From Desulfobacterales bacterium (GTDB taxonomy: Bacteria > Desulfobacterota > Desulfobacteria > Desulfobacterales > Desulfobacteraceae), in the NCBI GenBank assembly GCA_022361535.1, contig JAKSAU010000391.1, positions 1-11,000 of the forward strand: a stretch of 11,000 nucleotides of DNA, written 5' to 3'. A program made the position numbers and the translations under genes. Positions 6,640 to 11,000 of this stretch are shown here, in pieces. The notes beneath the pieces were generated by a model. The model did not search any database and was not told the DNA's origin. It saw only the letters and a list, made by a program, of their open reading frames with translations. Each line of letters opens with the position of its first letter. Position 1 is the stretch's first letter.

Positions 6640-7893
6640 CTATAGCTGAACGTCAGGAGTCGTCTCCTGCTCGTAGATTTTCTGTAGGAAGTCACGCCAC
6701 TGATCATACTGCTCTTTTGCATTCCCTGTAAGTTCCACTGTTTGCTTTTCAAAGGCAACTACCTGGGAAGAAAGCTCCATATCCAGAGACTGGCCAAGTT
6801 CGTTAATGGCGTCACGGTGCATTTTGGCCTCTTCGCTGGTTTTGAAGCTTTCATTTATCATGGCCGCACCGGCCATACCGCCAATAATGGCACCTGTTGC
6901 ACCGGCAGTTGAACCGCCGTAGCTGTCAGACCTGGCACCGGCCACCCCGGACAGCACAGCCAGGCCGACAAGAATAGTTCCGCCAATGGCATTGGCCCAT
7001 TTTGCCTTTTCCGCTTCCTTGGCAGCCTTTACCTCTATCTGGCTTTGCTCCTGCCACATCCGGTAGCTTTTATCCATCTGAGAGGAAAAAGCCGCATAGT
7101 TGGACTGCATGGAATCAACAAACATCTGGTCCCGGACTCGGATAGACTTGATCCGGCTGTACATGGGATCATCTTCACTGGGTTTTGCAATTAAACGTGT
7201 TTTGCCGTTGCGTTTGCTCATAAACTGGCCAAACGCAGGCTCTGAGAAACCAGCCCCAAAACGAATGTCTGCAAGATAGTGAAGATCGGAAAGTTCTTTA
7301 TCATCATGGTCCTTCAATTCTTCGGCAATATCCTGGGCAGCTTTTTCAAATACAGGATTATAGGGGTCTTTTTCTTTATTGCGCGGATTGGTGAAAAAAT
7401 CCTCTGAAACAGTGTGATCGTAAGATTCATCAAGCCATTCGTTACCGCTTATATCAACAACTATAATGTCAATTTCAACCTCTTCACCGTTGGATTCGAC
7501 AATTTCACCAAGCACGTAGATGCCGCCTGTTGCCGAACTGTCCGGTGTGACCCGGACCGCACCAAATTTGCCGGTTTCATCCATGGCTTCTTTAAGTTTC
7601 CAGGCAAACCGGTTTGCTTCGGACCGTCGCAGTTCCGGCCAGATATTGTTCTTTTTATAGTCTTCGGGATCTTCAGGCAGGCCCGGATCAAATACCGGGA
7701 TAATCACGTCTATTTTTGGACGCACCTCAGTCGCTATTGTCTCCTCCTGCTCCTTTATTTTCTGCTGTTTTTTGAGTTCTGATGAGGATTTGGGGCCGAT
7801 AGAATCCGATGTGACATGAGTATTCTTTGTGGCACAGCCAGCCAAGATGAATGTATAGACTAAAAAAACGGTAAATATTTTTTTTACAAGCAT
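6640..7893 (-). CDS. Outer-membrane-type lipoprotein with glycine-zipper segment, family not identified
   Basis: The 417-residue protein has a clear lipoprotein signal: a hydrophobic stretch followed by LAGC with the lipidated Cys at position 20. Ala follows the Cys, which by the Escherichia coli rule favours outer-membrane sorting. Residues 56-195 look like a mixed alpha/beta domain (IDVIIPVFDPGLP, KFGAVRVTP, GGIYVLGEIVESNGE, VEIDIIVVDISGNEW). Residues 250-300 are helical and charged. Residues 303-345 are a Gly/Ala-rich zipper that may insert in a membrane, and 348-412 are again helical. It starts 22 bp after the exported-protein gene, with AGGTG 5 nt before the ATG, and ends 8 bp before the next gene. 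As the only lipoprotein of the operon it is the best candidate for an outer-membrane contact of the complex. I do not recognise a named family. Confidence 0.85.
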   Translation of the reverse strand: MLVKKIFTVFLVYTFILAGCATKNTHVTSDSIGPKSSSELKKQQKIKEQEETIATEVRPKIDVIIPVFDPGLPEDPEDYKKNNIWPELRRSEANRFAWKLKEAMDETGKFGAVRVTPDSSATGGIYVLGEIVESNGEEVEIDIIVVDISGNEWLDESYDHTVSEDFFTNPRNKEKDPYNPVFEKAAQDIAEELKDHDDKELSDLHYLADIRFGAGFSEPAFGQFMSKRNGKTRLIAKPSEDDPMYSRIKSIRVRDQMFVDSMQSNYAAFSSQMDKSYRMWQEQSQIEVKAAKEAEKAKWANAIGGTILVGLAVLSGVAGARSDSYGGSTAGATGAIIGGMAGAAMINESFKTSEEAKMHRDAINELGQSLDMELSSQVVAFEKQTVELTGNAKEQYDQWRDFLQKIYEQETTPDVQL

Positions 7894-7915
7894 GATAGCA
7901 CCTGTCGTTTATACG

Positions 7916-8596
7916 CTACTTTTTAGGAAGTCCTTTATACTTGCGGTATTCATTCCACAATTGTTTTCTTTTTTCAGGATCCGTTTCATTTTCTGCAGCA
8001 TAACGGATTTGAGCTGCCAGTGCATCGTCATTTTTTGCATCTGGGATATCTTCCGGGGTTTGTCCGTTACTCATTGAAACGCCGGAATTTGATTTGACCC
8101 TGTCTTTAGGCTTTTCTTTCATTTCACTTCCAGACATCTCTTGTGCTTCAACAGATGTCTGGGGCTGAGAATCTTCTGAAACTACCTCGGAAAGTTCGGT
8201 TTCAGACGGGGCAGGTTCCGTGCCGGACATGGACGAACTGGCAGCGGATTCCATCCCACCAGAAAACGTCCCACCTTCATTCTCTGTTTCTCCGGCATCA
8301 CCCTGTTCCATATTTCCATCACCGTCCGTACCCTGAATACTGCTGCTGGAACCATCATTGTTAGATGTATCAGTGGCACTTTTCATGGCTCTTTGCTTTT
8401 GACAATAGTCAAATTTATTGATGGAGTCCATCAATGCTTTTTCCATGAGAATCAGCCGTTCTTCTTTTGTAAGATTCGGATCATCAATATAATCAATACG
8501 AATATCGGTGCAATCTATAGTATCACCGATCGGACCCTGAGCGACAGCACATACCGGCAATATGATAAAAAAAAGTAAAAGAAGGATATACCTCAT
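7916..8596 (-). CDS. Small exported Ser/Glu-rich protein, unknown function
   Basis: The 226-residue product has a signal peptide (hydrophobic 4-15, probable cleavage after AVA at 17-19). The mature N-terminal segment has two Cys (29 and 65), which could form a disulfide. The middle, about 74-185, is low-complexity and rich in Ser, Glu, Gly and Asp, so probably disordered. The end is a predicted helix (LAAQIRYAAENETDPEKRKQ at 193-212, then a basic YRKYKGLPKK). AAAGGAG 7 nt upstream supports the start. It is the first gene of the operon, directly behind the promoter, and 22 bp from the lipoprotein gene. The layout, with folded ends joined by a flexible linker, fits a periplasmic adaptor. No family is recognised and the function is open. 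Confidence 0.78.
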   Translation of the reverse strand: MRYILLLLFFIILPVCAVAQGPIGDTIDCTDIRIDYIDDPNLTKEERLILMEKALMDSINKFDYCQKQRAMKSATDTSNNDGSSSSIQGTDGDGNMEQGDAGETENEGGTFSGGMESAASSSMSGTEPAPSETELSEVVSEDSQPQTSVEAQEMSGSEMKEKPKDRVKSNSGVSMSNGQTPEDIPDAKNDDALAAQIRYAAENETDPEKRKQLWNEYRKYKGLPKK

Positions 8597-8603
8597 TTCC
8601 TGT

Positions 8604-8610
8604 CTCCTTT
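8604..8610 (-). promoter_or_regulatory. Ribosome binding site of the first operon gene
   Basis: AAAGGAG on the minus strand, 7 nt upstream of the ATG at 8594-8596. It is the strongest Shine-Dalgarno among the first genes of the operon. Confidence 0.7.
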
Positions 8611-8674
8611 AGGTCAGTCTTGCTTGATATGGCATTGGATCAACAGAAACTTTGACCAAGACGACCATATGACT

Positions 8675-8704
8675 AGGATATGGATTGGATGGGCCTTTTG
8701 TCAA
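8675..8704 (-). promoter_or_regulatory. Candidate sigma70-type promoter of the eight-gene operon
   Basis: On the minus strand a consensus -35 TTGACA (8699-8704) is followed after 18 bp by TATCCT (8675-8680), a 4/6 match to the -10 box. The predicted transcript would start near 8668, giving a leader of about 70 nt before the ATG at 8596. No other good promoter is visible before the first gene. Confidence 0.55.
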
Positions 8705-8736
8705 GAATTGCAATGAAAAAGATTGTCATCCAATCC
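8682..8736. repeat. Inverted repeat GGATTGGATG flanking the -35 box
   Basis: GGATTGGATG at 8682-8691 and its exact complement CATCCAATCC at 8727-8736 bracket the -35 hexamer of the operon promoter. A third ATTGGAT lies at 8634-8640 in the leader. The arrangement could be an operator for a DNA-binding regulator; no regulator gene is in the window. Confidence 0.45.
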
Positions 8737-8739
8737 CAA

Positions 8740-8982
8740 ATCTATTTAGTCATATTTGCTCAAAGGCTTTTTCTTTATCCGGTTCACCTTTAATTCTTTA
8801 TAATTTTTTGCTCTGCTCAATTGAAAAAAGTCAGATTTGAGACATAGATAAGTGTCCGTTACCCAGAGTGATTGAGGATCAGGTCTCTAAAACGGTTTGC
8901 AAAAATATGTTCCTTTAAAATGTTGGATAGATTAATTATCGGTAGCATCCTCAAATGAAGGTGTTGTTCGTTTTAGCACTTA
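8740..8982. other. AT-rich intergenic stretch without a supported gene
   Basis: Between the operon promoter region and the first palindromic element I see no RNA gene, terminator or convincing reading frame. A 29-codon open frame on the minus strand at 8859-8948 has no properly spaced ribosome binding site. Confidence 0.5.
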
Positions 8983-9062
8983 GGCTCGTTTGTTCTAAGA
9001 AGACGGCATCAGGCGGATTTTTTGAAAAAAATTCGGCAGCCGCTTCTTAGAATAAACGGGCC
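8983..9062 (+). repeat. Imperfect palindromic element, copy A
   Basis: An 80-nt stem-loop has outer 20-nt arms at 8983-9002 and 9043-9062, fully paired with two G-T wobbles. An inner GGC/GCC pairing (9005-9007 with 9039-9041) follows, then an internal loop (ATCAGG on the 5' side, GCA on the 3' side) and an A/T-rich apical stem. A second copy in inverted orientation lies beyond trpB. The copies also share GCAC(T/A)TA directly before the 5' arm and a looser match (7 of 10 bases) after the 3' arm. Orientation is defined by ATCAGG on the 5' side. It could be a structured RNA, a REP/MITE-like hairpin repeat, or an unusual bidirectional transcription end; the sequence does not decide between these. 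Confidence 0.8.
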
Positions 9063-9150
9063 GGCATTTATATATGGGATGCCCCTTTTCACAATGGCCA
9101 ATCAAAAAATTATTTTGAGAATTACTGAATACAATCTTTTGGGCTGGATA

Positions 9151-9205
9151 AAACAAAAAGCCGCTAAGTCTATCATTCAATTCAGAAAGAGACTCAGCGG
9201 CTTTT
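9151..9205 (-). terminator. Rho-independent terminator of trpB
   Basis: On the minus strand AAAAGCCGCTGAGTCT and AGACTTAGCGGCTTTT pair over 16 bp with one mismatch, around a 16-18 nt loop. The stem is followed by TTTTTGTTTT. It starts 29 bp after the trpB stop codon. Confidence 0.85.
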
Positions 9206-9233
9206 AATCGTTCAATTGGCCAGACCTTCGGGT

Positions 9234-10460
9234 TTAGATACCGAAATCCTTTCCATAGTTTTCAATAACAAAGTCAATGTCCTTGTCGCCTCGGCCGGAG
9301 AGGTTCACCAAAACAGTTTTGCCTTTGCCTGCCTCTTTGGCAAGTTTTACGGCATAAGCCATGGCATGGGCGCTTTCAATAGCCGGGATGATACCATCAG
9401 TACGGGATAGCTCGAAAAAGGCATTGATGGCTTCATCATCTGAGGCGGTAACATAGTTAACCCGGCCAAGATCCTTGAGCAGGCTGTGCTGGGGACCGAC
9501 ACCCGGATAGTCAAGGCCTGAAGCAACAGAATACACCGGCAGCGGTTCTCCGTTGTCGTCCTGGAGCAGGTATGAGGAAAAACCGTGCAGGACGCCGGGT
9601 TTGCCCAGAGTCAGGGTGGCTGCATGGTCGCCGTCTTTAAAACCACGGCCTGAGGGTTCAACACCATAAATGGTCACGTTGTCGTCTTTGAGGAATGCAG
9701 AAAACAGGCCCATTGCATTGGAACCGCCGCCTACGCATGCTACCAGGTTATCCGGCAGTTTACCGGTCATATCTTGAAACTGTTCTCTTGCTTCCAACCC
9801 TACGATCTGCTGGAAATCCCTGACCATCATGGGGAACGGATGAGGACCAACCACGGAGCCTATGGCATAAAGCTGGCTGACCGGATCTTCAAGGTAAGCT
9901 TCAAATGCTGCATCAACAGCATCTTTTAGTGTTTGGGTGCCGCGTTCTACAGGTACCACCCGTGCGCCCAGAATTTTCATTCTGACTACATTGGGATGCT
10001 CTTTTTTGATGTCCACTACACCCATGTAGATGTCACATTCAAGACCCACCAGGGTTGCGGCTGTAGCCAGGGCCACACCGTGCTGGCCGGCTCCGGTTTC
10101 AGCGATGAGTTTTTTCTTGCCCATGCGTTTTGCTAAAAGGGCTTCGCCCAGGCAGTGGTTGATTTTGTGGGCACCGGTATGATTTAGGTCTTCACGTTTC
10201 AGGTAAATGTCAGCACCACCGATTTTCTCGGACAGGTTTTTACAATGGAAGACAGGTGAGGGACGGCCGGTAAAATGCTTGTTCAGCTCGGCCAGTTCTT
10301 CTAAAAATGTGGGATCATCTTTTATTTTATTATAGCTTTCCGTGATCTCGTCCAAAACTGCCTGGAGTTGTTCAGGTACATATGATCCGCCGTATTCTCC
10401 GAATCTGCCTTCCTGGTCCGGAAGGGGCATATTTTCAAGGGGTTTGACATTTTCCGCCAT
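9234..10460 (-). CDS. trpB: Tryptophan synthase beta subunit (TrpB1 type)
   Basis: The enzyme makes L-tryptophan from indole and serine with pyridoxal phosphate in the cytoplasm, normally in an alpha2-beta2 complex with TrpA. The 408-residue protein is full length for the family. Visible landmarks are [13 protein letters not shown] near the N-terminus, the PLP lysine in HTGAHKIN (Lys99), the catalytic Glu121 in ETGAGQHG, the phosphate-binding GGGSNA at 244-249 and NLSGRGDKD with Ser388 near the end. These place it in the canonical TrpB1 group. An in-frame ATG at 10473-10475 would add five residues, but AAGGAG (10467-10472) lies 6 nt before the ATG at 10458-10460, so the shorter start is used. 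It stands alone here: the gene upstream is an aminotransferase and trpA is not in the window. It has its own terminator and is flanked by two inverted palindromic elements. Confidence 0.98.
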   Translation of the reverse strand: MAENVKPLENMPLPDQEGRFGEYGGSYVPEQLQAVLDEITESYNKIKDDPTFLEELAELNKHFTGRPSPVFHCKNLSEKIGGADIYLKREDLNHTGAHKINHCLGEALLAKRMGKKKLIAETGAGQHGVALATAATLVGLECDIYMGVVDIKKEHPNVVRMKILGARVVPVERGTQTLKDAVDAAFEAYLEDPVSQLYAIGSVVGPHPFPMMVRDFQQIVGLEAREQFQDMTGKLPDNLVACVGGGSNAMGLFSAFLKDDNVTIYGVEPSGRGFKDGDHAATLTLGKPGVLHGFSSYLLQDDNGEPLPVYSVASGLDYPGVGPQHSLLKDLGRVNYVTASDDEAINAFFELSRTDGIIPAIESAHAMAYAVKLAKEAGKGKTVLVNLSGRGDKDIDFVIENYGKDFGI

Positions 10461-10466
10461 GAAGAT

Positions 10467-10472
10467 CTCCTT
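10467..10472 (-). promoter_or_regulatory. Ribosome binding site of trpB
   Basis: AAGGAG with a 6-nt spacer before the ATG at 10458-10460. The upstream in-frame ATG at 10473-10475 directly abuts this site and so cannot use it. Confidence 0.8.
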
Positions 10473-10485
10473 CATATTTTTTTGT

Positions 10486-10513
10486 TATATGTTTCTAAAG
10501 ATAGAAACATATA
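10486..10513. repeat. Perfect 12-bp inverted repeat before trpB
   Basis: TATATGTTTCTA (10486-10497) and TAGAAACATATA (10502-10513) are exact complements around a 4-nt centre, ending 13 bp before the ribosome binding site. On the trpB transcript the hairpin is followed by an A-rich run, so it is not a terminator. It could be an operator or a 5'-leader stem. Confidence 0.8.
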
Positions 10514-10536
10514 GACCTGATATCGGCAAAAAGCAA
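10508..10536 (-). promoter_or_regulatory. Tentative trpB promoter
   Basis: On the minus strand TTGCTT and TATATG are separated by 17 bp. Both hexamers match the sigma70 consensus only partly (3/6 and 4/6). The -10 box overlaps the upstream arm of the inverted repeat, which would suit repression, but the call is weak. Confidence 0.3.
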
Positions 10537-10616
10537 TGATTTTATGAAAAAATTTCGTGGAAAAAGCTTTATAGATGAAGTCTTTGCGGAAAAGGTAAAA
10601 GGTGACTACAAAGACC

Positions 10617-10698
10617 GACTCATTCATCCTAAGAAACGGCTGCCGTATTTTTCTTGAAAAAAATACGCCTGATGCCTTTTTCTTAGGATGAATGAGCC
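10617..10698 (-). repeat. Imperfect palindromic element, copy B
   Basis: This 82-nt relative of the element at 8983-9062 reads on the minus strand. Its outer arms (10679-10698 and 10617-10636) pair over 20 bp with one G-T wobble. Compared with copy A, 11 of the 40 arm bases differ, yet no pair is broken. The ATCAGG and GCA internal-loop bases are unchanged and the apical A/T stem is 2 nt longer. It lies between the aminotransferase stop (10770) and trpB, so a read-through transcript from the aminotransferase would carry it in sense orientation. No T-run follows, so it is not a classical terminator. Confidence 0.8.
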
Positions 10699-10769
10699 TA
10701 TGTGCCAAAAATAATTGTGTACAGCCTGCCTTAGTGGAGCGTATCCTTAATATGGCGCCAAATGCCGGA

Positions 10770-11000
10770 TCAGGTGTTGATGATCTTAAAATCCGATCCT
10801 TTTGGGTGATCCTCGGCAAATTGTTTGAGACGGGCTTCAAGGTCAGGGAATCTGTCTTTCCCGGTTAGGGATACACAGGCCCTAAGCCCTTCGTGCCTAT
10901 CACTGCCCGTGGTAATCAAGGATATGGCAGAAACGCCGTAGTAAAGAAGTTCTTCTACCAGCTCCTCTCCGGAAAACCCCTCATAGGCGATGGTGAAGTA
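10770..11000 (-). CDS. PLP-dependent class I/II aminotransferase, C-terminal fragment
   Basis: Only the last 76 residues are in the window; the gene continues past the right edge. The frame is open from base 11000 to a TGA at 10770-10772. The end has the small C-terminal domain style of fold-type I aminotransferases: YFTIAYEGFSGEELVEELLYYGVSAI, then SLITTGSDRHEGLRACVSL with the RACVS strand that normally follows the substrate-carboxylate region, and a closing helix LEARLKQFAEDHP. The PLP lysine lies outside the window, so substrate cannot be inferred. The stop is 310 bp upstream of the trpB start, with an inverted repeat and a palindromic element between, so the two are probably separate transcripts. 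Confidence 0.72.
   Translation of the reverse strand, partial: YFTIAYEGFSGEELVEELLYYGVSAISLITTGSDRHEGLRACVSLTGKDRFPDLEARLKQFAEDHPKGSDFKIINT

Noticed and set aside
58..8596. Zorya-type anti-phage system
   Set aside because: A MotA-like subunit is present, but no OmpA-domain ZorB, helicase or nuclease gene is found.
8859..8948. 29-codon open frame on the minus strand in the intergenic region (protein-like, ending RFRDLILNHSG)
   Set aside because: GAGG directly abuts the ATG so spacing is wrong, no family is recognised, and it is short enough to be chance.
8995..9207. Short open frames on both strands across palindromic copy A and the trpB terminator
   Set aside because: They run through a terminator hairpin and the repeat; base changes between the two copies follow stem pairing, not codons.
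10472..10840. 122-codon open frame on the minus strand between the aminotransferase and trpB
   Set aside because: It overlaps the aminotransferase end in another frame and runs through palindromic copy B and the trpB 5' region; no domain or ribosome binding site.
1..11000. CRISPR array, tRNA, rRNA or insertion-sequence transposase
   Set aside because: No regularly spaced repeats, cloverleaf, rRNA-like stretch or transposase reading frame was seen.

Overview
The window looks like a chromosomal segment of a Gram-negative bacterium, most likely a sulfate-reducing deltaproteobacterium (Desulfobacterota, Desulfobacter-like). The Gram-negative call rests on a lipobox lipoprotein, signal peptides and a TolQ/ExbB-type inner-membrane protein. 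The finer assignment is an inference from the style of TrpB and the aminotransferase and from the moderate GC content; no marker gene proves it. Every supported gene is on the minus strand, so transcription runs from high to low coordinates.

Right part (about 8980-11000): the 3' end of a PLP-dependent aminotransferase enters from the right edge. It is followed by a stand-alone trpB (9234-10460) with its own 5' region, which holds a perfect 12-bp inverted repeat next to a candidate promoter, and its own rho-independent terminator (9151-9205). No trpA or other trp gene is visible. On either side of trpB, in opposite orientation, lie two copies of an approximately 80-nt imperfect palindrome (8983-9062 and 10617-10698). 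The outer 20-bp stem stays fully paired in both copies although the sequences differ. Four pairs carry double compensatory changes and three more carry wobble-preserving changes, while the internal-loop bases are identical. This is the signature of a structured RNA or a hairpin-dependent mobile repeat.

Left part (58-8750): a single probable operon of eight genes starts at a sigma70-type promoter with a consensus TTGACA at 8699-8704. In order of transcription it encodes: a small exported Ser/Glu-rich protein; an outer-membrane-type lipoprotein with a glycine-zipper segment; a single-pass helical-repeat protein with a PEGA-like C-terminus; a single-pass protein with about five PEGA-like beta repeats and a C-terminal formylglycine-generating-enzyme-like domain without the catalytic cysteines; a 45-residue single-pass membrane protein; a MotA/TolQ/ExbB proton-channel subunit; and two paralogous proteins. 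Each of the last two has a TolR/ExbD-like transmembrane helix with an embedded Asp and a CGxGA motif, a coiled coil, and a periplasmic von Willebrand factor A (VWA) domain.

Read together, the operon looks like an ion-driven envelope machine. A TolQ-like A subunit would be driven with one or two B subunits whose periplasmic output domain is VWA instead of the usual ExbD/TolR or OmpA-like fold. The PEGA and FGE-like proteins and the lipoprotein would be periplasmic and outer-membrane partners. The job of the system cannot be read from the sequence. It is not a recognisable Tol-Pal, Ton, flagellar or Zorya locus, because the hallmark partners of those are absent from the window.
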